From the NCBI RefSeq assembly GCF_001976065.1, contig NZ_MNAH01000013.1, forward strand, positions 64,142 to 128,141: a stretch of 64,000 nucleotides of DNA, written 5' to 3'. The notes beneath the pieces are model-generated. The model was not told where the DNA came from. It searched no databases and saw only the letters and a list, made by a program, of their open reading frames with translations. Source of the stretch: Pseudomonas putida (GTDB lineage: Bacteria > Pseudomonadota > Gammaproteobacteria > Pseudomonadales > Pseudomonadaceae). Made by a program: the position numbers and the translations under genes. Positions 40,733 through 49,942 of this stretch are shown in pieces (the first letter of the stretch is position 1; each line of letters starts with the position of its first letter).

Positions 40733-40766
40733 CGACCACCGACTGATGGCCTGTACACCTGAACCC

Positions 40767-40856
40767 TGTGGGAGCGAGCCTGCTCGCGATAGCTGTCTTC
40801 CATTCGATAATGGTGTTGACTGATAGTCCGCTATCGCGAGCAGGCTCGCTCCCACA
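40767..40856. repeat. REP-type inverted repeat pair (GAGCCTGCTCGC variant)
   Basis: TGTGGGAGCGAGCCTGCTCG and its inverted copy, just after pvdO and before the pvdE promoter. It uses the same unit as the pair after fpvA, and not the AGCGGGCTTGCTCGC unit. Confidence 0.85.
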
Positions 40857-40896
40857 AGGGGATTTCATTGATTCAGAAGATGATCAGGGTTTTGGC

Positions 40897-41760
40897 TTAG
40901 AGCTCGCGCACTACGCGAAAGCCCATCCAGTCGCCTCGTTCCTGCGGGTACTGGCTGTTGCGGTTGCCCGAGCGGGAGAACACTGGCGCTTCGCCCCAGT
41001 CGTTGCCGCGGATGCGCACGGCTTGGCAGTTCGGCTCCAGCCAGGCGCTGCCGTCGGTGGGGGCGCCGACGTAGTTAGGGTGTTCGCAATCCTCGACCCA
41101 TTCATAGACGTTGCCGTGCATGTCATACATGCCGAAGGCGTTCGGCGGGTAGCTGCCCACCGGCGAGCTGTAGCTGTAGCCGTCGGCCGGGCCGTAGGTG
41201 TTGGCGTGCTTGGCGATGCTGTAGCCCTTGCCTTCATCGAACGGGAAGGGGAATGGTCCCTGGGTGCCGCCGCGTGCGGCGTATTCACGCTGGGCCTCGC
41301 TGACCATGCCGTACTTCTGCCCGGTCTTTTTCGACAGCCAGGCGACGTAGTTTTTCACGTCGTCGAAATTCATGCACACCGCCGGCTGGCGCGGGCTCTG
41401 CGGGTAGCGCGGCTTGCTGGCGATGCATTCGCGACCTGGGCGGGTATCGCCGTTGGCGATCGTCACGCCGCTTTCCTTCACATAGCTGTCCCACTCGCCG
41501 GCGGTCACCTGGAAGCGACTCATGGCGAATGGCTTGGCGAAGGTGACGTCATGCATCGGACCTTCATCGGGCTCGCGGCCGACTTCGTCATCCGGCGTGC
41601 CCATGGTGAAGGTCCCGGCGGGCAGCACGACCATTTCCGGGCAGTTCTTGCAGTCCTTGAATACTTTGCCTGCTGTTGGGGCAGTGGTGGCCTGTACGGC
41701 AGACGGCAGCAGGCTGGCGAGGAGGGCAGCCAATCCAACGGTCAGCAGATTTCGGTTCAT
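40897..41760 (-). CDS. pvdO: Pyoverdine maturation protein PvdO (FGE-sulfatase family)
   Basis: A 287-aa exported protein with signal peptide MNRNLLTVGLAALLASLLPS. It has the formylglycine-generating-enzyme fold: MVVLPAGTFTMGTPDDEVGR, FAMSRFQVTAGEWDSYV, PAVCMNFDDVKNYVAWLSKK, DMHGNVYEWVEDC, and the C-terminal MGFRVVREL. In the pyoverdine pathway PvdO works in the periplasm on oxidation of dihydropyoverdine to the mature chromophore. It is the last gene of the pvdM-N-O run; a REP pair lies between pvdN and pvdO, and no separate PvdS box was found for it. Confidence 0.92.
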   Translation of the reverse strand: MNRNLLTVGLAALLASLLPSAVQATTAPTAGKVFKDCKNCPEMVVLPAGTFTMGTPDDEVGREPDEGPMHDVTFAKPFAMSRFQVTAGEWDSYVKESGVTIANGDTRPGRECIASKPRYPQSPRQPAVCMNFDDVKNYVAWLSKKTGQKYGMVSEAQREYAARGGTQGPFPFPFDEGKGYSIAKHANTYGPADGYSYSSPVGSYPPNAFGMYDMHGNVYEWVEDCEHPNYVGAPTDGSAWLEPNCQAVRIRGNDWGEAPVFSRSGNRNSQYPQERGDWMGFRVVREL

Positions 41761-41805
41761 GACTCATCTCGATCAAAGAAAAAACGGGTGGCGTGTGATG
41801 TCCAA

Positions 41806-41895
41806 TGTGGGAGCGGGCTTGCTCGCGAATGCGGTGTGTCAGGCAACATGCGTGTCGACTAACACACCGCATTCGCGAGCAAGCCCGCTCCCACA
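41806..41895. repeat. REP-type inverted repeat pair within the pvdM-N-O unit
   Basis: TGTGGGAGCGGGCTTGCTCG and its inverted copy separated by about 40 bases. Unusually, it sits between two genes of what is probably one operon (pvdN and pvdO). Confidence 0.85.
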
Positions 41896-41913
41896 GGGTT
41901 GCGCGGCGTGCCG

Positions 41914-43206
41914 TCAGGCTGTTTTGTTCAGCAGCGCAACGACGCGGTCGATTTCGTGTTCGTTGTTGAGCAGGCCGGGGGCGATGCGGATTACCGGGCC
42001 GACGTCGCGGTCCACCGAGTCGCAGACCACGCGGCTTTGCATCAGTTGGCTGGCGATTTTTTCGCAGTCCTGGTCCTTGATCCGGAAGAAGGTGAAGCCG
42101 GCGGACAGTTGCGGGCTCTTTGGCGTGACCAGTTCGACCCGCGGCTGTTCCAGCAGGCGATCCTTGGCATAGCTGTTGAGTTCATGGATGCGCGCCTGGA
42201 CCTCGGCCTTGCCCAGGTCCAGGTGCAGCTTGAACGCTTCGTCCACGGCCCAGCGATGTTCGAAGCTGTGGTAACCGCCGGGAGTCATGATGGTCGCAAA
42301 GTCGGTGGATTCGCTGAAGGTCGGAATGATCGGCGTGACGTCCCTGACCTCGGCGGAGCGGGCACAGATGATCCCGGTGCCCCGGGGGCCGAACATCCAT
42401 TTGTGAGTGCCGGCGATGAAGAAGTCGCAGTGCATGTCGGGAAAGGCGAGGTCTTCGACGCCAAAACCGTGCACCCCGTCGACCACGTACAGGATGTGGT
42501 CCTTCTCGTCGCGCTGACGGTTCTGCTCTTCGACCAGCTTGCCGATTTCGCCGATCGGCAGTTTCACGCCGCTGCCCGATTGCACCCAGGTCATGCCCAG
42601 TACGCGAGTCTGCGGGCGGATGCCTTTGGTAATCGAATCCAGCACTTCATCCACGGAAATGTCGCGGCTGTTGTCGAACAGCTTGAGCTTGCGCACCTTG
42701 GTGCCCTGGCGCTGCTGACGAAATTCCAGGGTGTAGTGGGTGGAGTAATGCTCGTGTTCGCTGACCAGGATTTCCTGGTCCGGGCGCACATGAATTCCGC
42801 CGTAGATCATCGCCAGGCCTTCGGTGGTGCTGCCGGTGAGCGCGATCTGTTCGGGTTTGGCATTGAGGTAACGCCCGGCCCAGACCCGCACGTTGTGCTC
42901 GCGCTTTTCGGTTTCCTGCAGGTCCCAATCCATCGCGTGGCCAGGGTTGCGGTCGATGTTGGCGCGGTGCAGGTCGATCGCGTTGCGCACTGGCGTGGGG
43001 TGCGAGGTGACGAGGAAGTTGGCGAAATGCAGGTAGTCCGGGTCCTGATTGAACAGCTGGCGCAGTTGCGCCCATTTGCCCTTGGGCAGGGGCTGAGACT
43101 GCTCTTGTAGATGGCCGGCCAGCGCTGGCAGGTTCACGCCAGCAGCCAGGGGCAGGCCGGCGGCGAGAATGCCGGCCTGCTTGAGGAAGGAACGACGGTT
43201 GGTCAT
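41914..43206 (-). CDS. pvdN: Pyoverdine side-chain enzyme PvdN (PLP-dependent, Tat-exported)
   Basis: A 430-aa aminotransferase class V-like protein. It begins with a twin-arginine signal (NRRSFLKQAGILAAGLPLAA), so it folds with PLP before export. The fold shows GSTTEGLAMIYGGIH, the Asp/His region VVDGVHGFGVEDL and the PLP lysine in FFIAGTHKWMFGPRG. PvdN converts the glutamate side chain on the chromophore to succinamide. I start at the ATG of the Tat signal; an upstream ATG at 43236 overlaps the pvdM stop (TGATG) and would add 10 residues. Translation may be coupled to pvdM. Confidence 0.92.
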   Translation of the reverse strand: MTNRRSFLKQAGILAAGLPLAAGVNLPALAGHLQEQSQPLPKGKWAQLRQLFNQDPDYLHFANFLVTSHPTPVRNAIDLHRANIDRNPGHAMDWDLQETEKREHNVRVWAGRYLNAKPEQIALTGSTTEGLAMIYGGIHVRPDQEILVSEHEHYSTHYTLEFRQQRQGTKVRKLKLFDNSRDISVDEVLDSITKGIRPQTRVLGMTWVQSGSGVKLPIGEIGKLVEEQNRQRDEKDHILYVVDGVHGFGVEDLAFPDMHCDFFIAGTHKWMFGPRGTGIICARSAEVRDVTPIIPTFSESTDFATIMTPGGYHSFEHRWAVDEAFKLHLDLGKAEVQARIHELNSYAKDRLLEQPRVELVTPKSPQLSAGFTFFRIKDQDCEKIASQLMQSRVVCDSVDRDVGPVIRIAPGLLNNEHEIDRVVALLNKTA

Positions 43207-43235
43207 GGCTTGGGCTTCGCTTGGCAAAAGTGGCA

Positions 43236-44585
43236 TCAATTTTTCGCAATGGGCCGGGCGGATTTCTCCACCTGGTCCCAGACCCGCAGGAAGTTGCCGC
43301 CCCAGAGCTTGGCGATATCGGCCTCGCTGTAATCGCGGCTGATCAGCTCGGCGGTCACGTTGCGCGTCTCGCTGACGTCCTTCCAGCCATCCAGGCCGCC
43401 GCCATCGTTGAAGTCGGAACTGATGCCGACGTGATCGATGCCGATTTTCTTCACCGCGTAGTCGATCGCGTCGCCGTAGTCCTTGAGGGTGGCCTTGGGT
43501 TCTTCGTCGACGATTGCGTAGAGCTGGCTGGCGTATTCGCCGAAGCGTTGTTCAGACCACACGGTGATGATCGGATCGCCCGGCATCAACGCCATCTCCA
43601 GGCCTTGCAGCGGCTGCAGGTCGAAACGCGCGCGCAGGGCGTTGAGTTTGTCCTGGGTGGCCTGGCTCAGCGGGCGGATGTAGGTGGGAAAACCGACAAT
43701 CTGCACCACGCCGCCGCTGTCCTTGATCAACTGCATTTCGTGGTCGCTGAGGTTGCGCGGGATGTCCACCAGGGCGCGGGGGGCGGAGTGCGAGGCCACC
43801 ATCGGTGTGCGGCTCAGGCGGGCCACTTGTTCCAGGGCCTTGGTCGACATCTGCGACACGTCGATGATCACGCCGAGGTCGTTGAGGCGGTGTACGGCCT
43901 GCTTGCCGATGTCCGAGAGACCGCCGAGGGCGTCCCGCGAATCGTTGAAGAACGGCAGCGGCCTGGACGAATCGGCCCAGGCGTTGTTGCCCACATAACT
44001 GAAGCCGAACATGCGCATGCCCCGCGCCGCCCATTTGTCCAGGGCATTGAGGTCATTGCCCAGCGGGTAGGCGTTGAGCATGCTCATGAAGATCGCGAAC
44101 TTGCCTTCGCCATGCAGGCGGCGGAAATCGTCGGGGGTGTAGGCGATGGCGGCCTGGTTGGGGAAATCCCGCACCAGGGTGCTGATGATTTTGTAGCGGG
44201 TCTCCTGTTCGAAACGTGCCTCTTCGATGAACCCGGCGGTGGGGCGGTGCGGTGCGTTGGCGCCGTTCCAGATTTCCGGCCAGCCGAAAATCGTCAGGGC
44301 TGCGCCGGACAGGCGTCCGCGTCCGCTCTTGACCAGGTCGAACTGGCCGCTGCCGTCCTTGTCGGCTTCATTGCCGGCGGTGCCGAAGTCCATGGGGAGG
44401 GTGATGTGGCTGTCGAACGAGAGAAGGCGCTCGTGCAGTTCATCGGCCTGTTTCATCACCTTGACCGGGTAGCCGGGATTGTCCTTGAACCAATAATCCC
44501 AGGCCGCAAAGCCAAGACCTGCGCCGATCGCCAGGGCCAGTGGCAGGCCGATGAAAAGAGCCTTTTTCGAACGTGGTTTTGTCAT
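43236..44585 (-). CDS. pvdM: Pyoverdine maturation protein PvdM (membrane dipeptidase family)
   Basis: A 449-aa protein anchored or exported through SKKALFIGLPLALAIGAGLG. It belongs to the renal-dipeptidase (M19) family: FDSHITLPMDFG near the N-terminus, the bridging-Glu region replaced or shifted, LGVIIDVSQMS, TPMVASHSAPRALVDIPRNL and GIDHVGISSDFNDGGG. PvdM is required in the periplasm for conversion of the precursor and is thought to work with PvdP, but its chemistry is not settled. It is the first gene of pvdM-N-O behind a perfect PvdS box. Confidence 0.9.
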   Translation of the reverse strand: MTKPRSKKALFIGLPLALAIGAGLGFAAWDYWFKDNPGYPVKVMKQADELHERLLSFDSHITLPMDFGTAGNEADKDGSGQFDLVKSGRGRLSGAALTIFGWPEIWNGANAPHRPTAGFIEEARFEQETRYKIISTLVRDFPNQAAIAYTPDDFRRLHGEGKFAIFMSMLNAYPLGNDLNALDKWAARGMRMFGFSYVGNNAWADSSRPLPFFNDSRDALGGLSDIGKQAVHRLNDLGVIIDVSQMSTKALEQVARLSRTPMVASHSAPRALVDIPRNLSDHEMQLIKDSGGVVQIVGFPTYIRPLSQATQDKLNALRARFDLQPLQGLEMALMPGDPIITVWSEQRFGEYASQLYAIVDEEPKATLKDYGDAIDYAVKKIGIDHVGISSDFNDGGGLDGWKDVSETRNVTAELISRDYSEADIAKLWGGNFLRVWDQVEKSARPIAKN

Positions 44586-44624
44586 TGCCGTCTCAGTCAG
44601 GTTCGCCTTTGCTATCTGGGGGGA

Positions 44625-44649
44625 ACGAGTGACCGGGTGAGTAATTTAG
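44625..44649 (-). promoter_or_regulatory. PvdS box before pvdM-N-O
   Basis: On the minus strand CTAAAT, 16 bases, CGT: exact consensus, about 40 bases before pvdM. Confidence 0.9.
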
Positions 44650-44665
44650 TGTTTGTGCTGGCCTC

Positions 44666-44729
44666 TTCGCGAGCAAGCCCGCTCCCACATTGGAATGCGT
44701 CCTCATGTGGGAGCGGGCTTGCTCGCGAA
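44666..44729. repeat. REP-type inverted repeat pair between divergent pvd promoters
   Basis: TTCGCGAGCAAGCCCGCTCC and its inverted copy separated by about 16 bases. It lies exactly between the divergent PvdS boxes of pvdM and pvdP, six bases before the latter, and could insulate the two promoters. Confidence 0.85.
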
Positions 44730-44734
44730 GCTTC

Positions 44735-44758
44735 TAAATTTATGGAGGGAACAAACGT
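44735..44758 (+). promoter_or_regulatory. PvdS box before pvdP
   Basis: TAAAT, 16 bases, CGT: exact consensus, 45 bases before the chosen pvdP start. Confidence 0.9.
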
Positions 44759-44803
44759 TCTAGCTTGGATAAAGCCTGCTTCATGGCTGACACAGGTAGG
44801 GCA

Positions 44804-46423
44804 ATGACGATTTCTCGACGAGGGTTCATGGCAGGCCTGGCGCTGACCGGCGCTGCCGTGCCCGCGGCATTTTATGGGCATCGTGAATGGACGAAGCCGG
44901 ACCCGACGATCACACCGGGTGAAGCATCGTTCGATGTGGCGGATGTCGCTGGCCAACGCCTGGCGGACACCCTGCGGGGTGTCTGGCAGATCCGTTTCGA
45001 AGGTCGCGACGCCGGGCTTGAAGGCTTGCCACCGGACGGGCTGGAGCTGTTTCTCGACATCGCCCACAAGGGCCGTGGCCTGATCGGTTATCTCGACACC
45101 GCCGAGCGTTTGCGTTCCAGCGAAGTGCCACGTTATCGAGTGCTCGGTGACCTGGCCGGGGTCAAGCCGGCGCAGTTGAGTTGGCGCTTGCTCAGCGCCG
45201 GTGGCAGCTGTGACTACGAATTCAGCATGGCGTTGGACGAAGTGTGGGCCGGGTTCGGCAATGCCGGCAGCGGCAGCCTCAGTGGTCGCGTGCTGGATCT
45301 GGATCGTCCCTTGATGTTGACGGCCCAGGACAATCGCTTCGTCGCGGTCAAGAAAGTGTTCCCCGAAGCCCGCGAGCGAACCGGTCTGAATCCGCCATTG
45401 TTGGCCTGGCTGACGTCCCAGGAGCATCGCCTGTTTCACCAGCTCTGGCATGCATCCCGGGACAAATGGCACACCTTGCCCGAAGACAAGCGCAACGCCC
45501 TGCGCGGCATTGGCTGGCAACCCGGACCACGGGACAAGGAGCGTGACGCCCGAGGCAAGCGCAAGGATCGCAACGGCTCTGGCGTGGATTTTTTCTTCAT
45601 GCACCGGCACATGCTCGGCACGGCGCGCACGATGCAGGACTTGCCGTCGTGGACGCAGTTCCCCTTGCCGCAACCGGAGCTGGCCCGGGACCGCATCGGC
45701 TTCGCCAACTATTTCGACAACCACGACGGTACGGCGCTGCCGCCGACCTGGCTGGCCGAAGAGGATGACGAGTATTCGCAATGGGTCAGCGACATCAAGA
45801 CCGCCGAGACCTACCACAGCAATTTCCAGGTCTGGGAGTCGCAGTACCGCGACCCGCGTTACCTGTCGAAGTTGACCCTGGGGCAGTTCGGTTCAGAGGT
45901 CGAGTTAGGCCTGCATGACTGGCTGCACATGCGTTGGGCCTCGGTGCCGCGCGATCCGTCCAACGGCCAACCGGTGCCTTTCGCCCGCGATCCGGCGGAC
46001 TTTTCCGCACGCTGGTATGCGCCGGAAAACGACTTCCTCGGCGATCCGTTCTCGTCCCATGTGAACCCGGTGTTCTGGCATTTCCACGGCTGGATCGACG
46101 ATCGCCTGGAAGACTGGTTCCGCGCTCATGAGCGTTTTCATCCGGGGCAGGTGAGCCGGCTTGAGGTCAATGGCGTGCAATGGTTCGCGCCGGGGCGTTG
46201 GGTGGAAATCGATGATCCGTGGCTGGGTCCGGGTACTCATGGTTGCAACACCACGCCGGGGTTGCAGGCGGGGAAATCGGTGGAGATGGACCCGGAGACC
46301 ATGAAGCTGGCGTTGCGCATTACCTTTGGCGAGGATGAAAAGAAGCTCGCGGATCTGTTCCGCAAGGTGCCGCAGCGGCCTTGGTATGCGCGGAATCTGA
46401 AGGCCAAGACGGTTTCGAGTTAA
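44804..46423 (+). CDS. pvdP: Pyoverdine chromophore tyrosinase PvdP
   Basis: A 539-aa periplasmic copper tyrosinase that oxidises the D-Tyr of ferribactin to form the dihydroxyquinoline chromophore. It starts with a Tat signal (MTISRRGFMAGLALTGAAVP). Candidate copper ligands are seen in FFMHRHMLGTAR, LGLHDWLHMRW and VNPVFWHFHGWIDDRLEDWF, the last being the typical HxxxH-type CuB helix region. The ATG at 44804 keeps RR near the N-terminus; alternatives at 44783 (ATG) and 44765 (TTG) would lengthen it. It is a single-gene unit with its own PvdS box, divergent from pvdM-N-O. Confidence 0.93.
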   Translation: MTISRRGFMAGLALTGAAVPAAFYGHREWTKPDPTITPGEASFDVADVAGQRLADTLRGVWQIRFEGRDAGLEGLPPDGLELFLDIAHKGRGLIGYLDTAERLRSSEVPRYRVLGDLAGVKPAQLSWRLLSAGGSCDYEFSMALDEVWAGFGNAGSGSLSGRVLDLDRPLMLTAQDNRFVAVKKVFPEARERTGLNPPLLAWLTSQEHRLFHQLWHASRDKWHTLPEDKRNALRGIGWQPGPRDKERDARGKRKDRNGSGVDFFFMHRHMLGTARTMQDLPSWTQFPLPQPELARDRIGFANYFDNHDGTALPPTWLAEEDDEYSQWVSDIKTAETYHSNFQVWESQYRDPRYLSKLTLGQFGSEVELGLHDWLHMRWASVPRDPSNGQPVPFARDPADFSARWYAPENDFLGDPFSSHVNPVFWHFHGWIDDRLEDWFRAHERFHPGQVSRLEVNGVQWFAPGRWVEIDDPWLGPGTHGCNTTPGLQAGKSVEMDPETMKLALRITFGEDEKKLADLFRKVPQRPWYARNLKAKTVSS

Positions 46424-46453
46424 CCGCACCCCAACCATGCGGCACACAAAAAA

Positions 46454-46547
46454 CCTGTAGGAGCTGGCTTGCCAGCGAAGGCGGCCAGACAGGAGATATT
46501 GATATTGGATGTGCCGGCCTCTTCGCTGGCAAGCCAGCTCCTACAGG
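46454..46547. repeat. REP-type inverted repeat pair (TGTAGGAGCTGG variant)
   Basis: CCTGTAGGAGCTGGCTTGCC and its inverted copy separated by about 40 bases, in the gap between the convergent pvdP and opmQ genes. Confidence 0.85.
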
Positions 46548-46566
46548 TATTGCGGCAATATCACGA

Positions 46567-47961
46567 TCACAAGGCCTGCCACCCACCCCCAAGCGCCTTG
46601 TACAACGCAATACTCGCCTGCATCCGCGCCAGCCGCAGCTGCACATTCAAATCCTGCGCCGCGTACAGCGTGCGTTGCGTCTCCAGCACCGTCAGCAAAT
46701 CCTCGGCCCCCGCTTCATAACGGCTTTGCGCAATGTTGAACGCGGTCTGTGCCTGGCTCAGTTCCTCGCTTTGCCACTGCCGCTGTCCGTCCAGACCGCG
46801 GATGCTGTTGAGGGCTTTTTCCACGTCGGCAAAACCGTTGATGATCGCCCCGCGATAGGTCTCCAGCAGCTCCTCTTGGCGGGCCGTGGCCTTGTCGCGT
46901 TGGGCGCCCAGGCGGCCGTTGTTGAACACTGGCGCGAGCAGCCCGGCGGTGAGGTTGTAGAAAGGGCTGCGCAGGATATCGCCGGCACGGTCAGCTCCGG
47001 AGCCGACTTCCGCGCTCAGGGTCACGGTCGGCAACATCGCGGCGCGGGCGACGGTGACGTCGGCCTGGGCGGCGGCCAGTTGCGCTTCGGCCCGGGCGAT
47101 GTCCGGGCGCCGGCTGAGCAATTGACTGGGCACGCCAGCGTCGATGGCGGGCCAGGACAATTGATCGAAGTGTTCCTGGCCCAGCGCCAGTTCTTGCACC
47201 GGGCGGCCGAGCAGGGTGGCGAGGCTGATCTGCGCATCTTTGGCCTGTTGTTGCACCAGCGGCAATTGCCGTTGCTGCGCCGCCACCAGGCTTTTTTGCT
47301 GGGCCAGTTCCAGGGCGGTCGCGGAACCTGAGTCGTAGCGGGTCTGCACCAGGTTCAAGACGTTCCGCGCATTGGCCAGGTTCAGCTCGGCAATGCGACT
47401 TTGCTCCTGCAACGACAGGGTCTGCGCATAGGTGTTGGCCACCCCGCTGAGCAGCGTCAGCTCCACCGTAGCCTGATCAAACTCGCTGGCCTGCAAGGCG
47501 AATTGCGCGCTATCACGGGAGGCGCGCTGGCCACCCCAGAAATCGATTTCGTAGCTGGCACTGAGGCTGGCGTTGAAGTAATCGACGGCGCTGTTGTCGC
47601 TGTCCGCATCCAGTTGGCTGTAGCCATCGCCGCGCAGCAGTTTCTGCCGGTTGGCGTTGAGCGCGGCCTTGACCTCCGGCAGCTGCGAGCCCGCGGCGAC
47701 CACCGTTTGCGCCTGTGCCTGGTGCACTCGCGCAATGGCAGCAGCCAGGTCGTAGCTGCCAACCCGGGCCTGTTCGATCAGGCGACCCAGCTGCGGGCTG
47801 CCAAAGCGGTTCCACCATTGCTGGCTGTCGCGTGTGGCGCCCGCGGTGTGTGGCGATTGCCAGGCGGCGGGCGGCGTTATGCCGCTGTCCGGGCGCTGGG
47901 CGGGGCTCCCACAGGCGCCGAGCAGCAGGCAGAGGGTCAACAAACTCAGTTGCGGCTTCAT
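46567..47961 (-). CDS. opmQ: Outer-membrane efflux lipoprotein OpmQ
   Basis: A 464-aa TolC-family channel of the PvdRT-OpmQ pump, which secretes newly made and recycled pyoverdine. The signal peptide ends in the lipobox LLGACGSPA, so it is a lipoprotein. The two OEP repeats are visible (WWNRFGSPQLGRLIEQA, then a second half with SVALQ-like helices, LLSRRPDIARAEAQLAAAQA, and AQSRYEAGAEDLLTVLETQR). The ATG comes 7 bases after the pvdT stop, so it is the last gene of the pvdR-pvdT-opmQ operon. Confidence 0.93.
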   Translation of the reverse strand: MKPQLSLLTLCLLLGACGSPAQRPDSGITPPAAWQSPHTAGATRDSQQWWNRFGSPQLGRLIEQARVGSYDLAAAIARVHQAQAQTVVAAGSQLPEVKAALNANRQKLLRGDGYSQLDADSDNSAVDYFNASLSASYEIDFWGGQRASRDSAQFALQASEFDQATVELTLLSGVANTYAQTLSLQEQSRIAELNLANARNVLNLVQTRYDSGSATALELAQQKSLVAAQQRQLPLVQQQAKDAQISLATLLGRPVQELALGQEHFDQLSWPAIDAGVPSQLLSRRPDIARAEAQLAAAQADVTVARAAMLPTVTLSAEVGSGADRAGDILRSPFYNLTAGLLAPVFNNGRLGAQRDKATARQEELLETYRGAIINGFADVEKALNSIRGLDGQRQWQSEELSQAQTAFNIAQSRYEAGAEDLLTVLETQRTLYAAQDLNVQLRLARMQASIALYKALGGGWQAL

Positions 47962-47968
47962 CGGGAGA

Positions 47969-49942
47969 TCATTCACTGGTAAGGGCCGTGACCGGGTCGA
48001 GTCGGGCAGCTTTGCGGGCCGGCATGAAGCCGAAGACAACACCGGTGATCAGGGCGCAGCCGAAGGCGCCCAGCACCGCTATCAGGGAGAACGCCACGGC
48101 GACTTCGCTGAGGATCAGCACGCCGCCGACGATCAGCGCCAGGGCGATTCCGGCCAGGCCGCCGACCACCGAGAGCATCACCGCTTCGGTGAGGAACTGG
48201 CGCAGGATGTCCCGCTGGCGGGCGCCGGTGGCCATGCGGATACCGATCTCGCGGGTCCGTTCGCGCACCGTCATGAGCATGATGTTCATCACGCCGATGC
48301 CACCCACCAGCAGCGATATCGCGGCGATCGAACCGAGCATCAGCGACAGGGTGTTTTGAGTGCGCGCTTCGGCCTGGATCATCGCCGCGTTGTTGGTCAG
48401 CTCGAAATCCTTCTTGCCGTTGTGCAGGCGCAGCATCAGCTGTTCGATGGCGTGTTCGGTCTCCTTGACCTTGCGCGCATCGGCCGCGGCAATTGCGATG
48501 TACTCGGGGTTGTGGGTGCCGAACAGCCGCACGCTGGCGGCGGAGTAGGGGATGGCGATGCGGTCGTCGCTGTCGGAGTCGCCGGAGCTGGCGCCTTTTT
48601 CCGCCAGGACGCCAACCACCTGGAACGGCACGTTTTCGATCAGGATGTACTGGCCGATGGGGTTGGCCACGTCCTTGAGCAGTTTGGTCCGCACCTTGTG
48701 GCCGATCACCGCGACTGCCGCGGCGTTCTGTTCGTCGGCTTCGGTGAAGTAACTGCCTTCGACCACCGGCCAGTTGAAGATCGCCGGGAAGTTGGTGTCG
48801 TTGCCGCCGACGTAGCTCAGGTGGTCGAGGTTGCCGAAACGAACCCCGGCTTCCTGGCCGTTGACCGGCATGATGCGCATCACCTGCGGCAGGCTCGCCA
48901 CCGCCTTGACTTCGTCCAGGGTGACGATGCCCAGCGGCGTTCGCGGGTTGGGCGACGAGCCGCTGAGGTAAATGATGTTGGAGCCGAACGCGCCCATCTG
49001 CGCCATCACCTGGCGCTTGCTGCCTTCGCCGACGGCCAGCATCACCACCACCGAGGCCACGCCGATGATGATTCCCAGCAGGGTCAGCGCGGTGCGGAAC
49101 TTGTTGATCCACATCACCCGCCAGGCGGCTTGGACCGCGTCGACCATTTCGCCTTTCCAGGCGCCGTTGGCTTGCGCGCCTTCAGCCAGGCGCTTGCGCA
49201 GGTCCACGGCTTGCAACGCACCGGGATTGGCCGAGGTTTGCGCGGCGCGATTGTCCCGGGCGCTGTCGCTGATGATCAGGCCGTCGCGGATTTCGATGAT
49301 GCGCTTGGCTCGCGCCGCCACTTCGCGGTCGTGGGTGATGAGGATGACCACGTGGCCCTGGCTCGCCAGTTCGTCGAGCAGCGCCATGACTTCCTGGCCG
49401 CTGTGGCTGTCGAGGGCGCCGGTGGGTTCGTCGGCGAGGATGATATGGCCGCCGTTCATCAAGGCGCGGGCGATGGACACCCGCTGCTGCTGGCCGCCGG
49501 ACAACTGGTGCGGCCGGTTGCCGGTACGCGTGGCGAGGCCCAGGCGTTCGAGCAGGGCGGCGGCGCGGGCATGGCGTTCGGCGGCCGGCAAGCCTGCATA
49601 GATCGCCGGCATCTCGACGTTTTCCTGGGCCGAGCCGGACGGGATCAGGTGGTAACCCTGGAACACGAAGCCAAAGGCTTCGCGGCGCAACCAGGCCAGT
49701 TCGTCGCTGTCCAGGGCGGCGACGTTCTCTCCGGCGAATCGGTACTCGCCCGAGGTCGGGCGGTCGAGGCAGCCGAGGATGTTCATCAGGGTCGACTTGC
49801 CGGACCCGGAGGCGCCGACGATCGCGACGAACTCGCCGGCATGGATCGACAGGTCAATGCCGCGCAACACATGGACTTCAGGGGCGTCGCCACCGCCGTA
49901 GGCTTTGCGGATGTCCGACAGTTCGATCAGGGGCGTGTGCAT
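47969..49942 (-). CDS. pvdT: Pyoverdine efflux ABC transporter PvdT (MacB family)
   Basis: A 657-aa inner-membrane ATPase-permease of the MacB class. Residues 1-225 form the ATPase: Walker A GASGSGKST near 42, signature LSGGQQQRVSIARAL near 143, Walker B IILADEPTGALD near 163. A first membrane helix (FRTALTLLGIIIGVASVVVM) precedes a large periplasmic domain, and three C-terminal helices of the FtsX domain follow (IAAISLLVGGIGVMNIMLMT). Its ATG directly abuts the pvdR stop (TGAATG). It works with PvdR and OpmQ. Confidence 0.94.
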   Translation of the reverse strand: MHTPLIELSDIRKAYGGGDAPEVHVLRGIDLSIHAGEFVAIVGASGSGKSTLMNILGCLDRPTSGEYRFAGENVAALDSDELAWLRREAFGFVFQGYHLIPSGSAQENVEMPAIYAGLPAAERHARAAALLERLGLATRTGNRPHQLSGGQQQRVSIARALMNGGHIILADEPTGALDSHSGQEVMALLDELASQGHVVILITHDREVAARAKRIIEIRDGLIISDSARDNRAAQTSANPGALQAVDLRKRLAEGAQANGAWKGEMVDAVQAAWRVMWINKFRTALTLLGIIIGVASVVVMLAVGEGSKRQVMAQMGAFGSNIIYLSGSSPNPRTPLGIVTLDEVKAVASLPQVMRIMPVNGQEAGVRFGNLDHLSYVGGNDTNFPAIFNWPVVEGSYFTEADEQNAAAVAVIGHKVRTKLLKDVANPIGQYILIENVPFQVVGVLAEKGASSGDSDSDDRIAIPYSAASVRLFGTHNPEYIAIAAADARKVKETEHAIEQLMLRLHNGKKDFELTNNAAMIQAEARTQNTLSLMLGSIAAISLLVGGIGVMNIMLMTVRERTREIGIRMATGARQRDILRQFLTEAVMLSVVGGLAGIALALIVGGVLILSEVAVAFSLIAVLGAFGCALITGVVFGFMPARKAARLDPVTALTSE

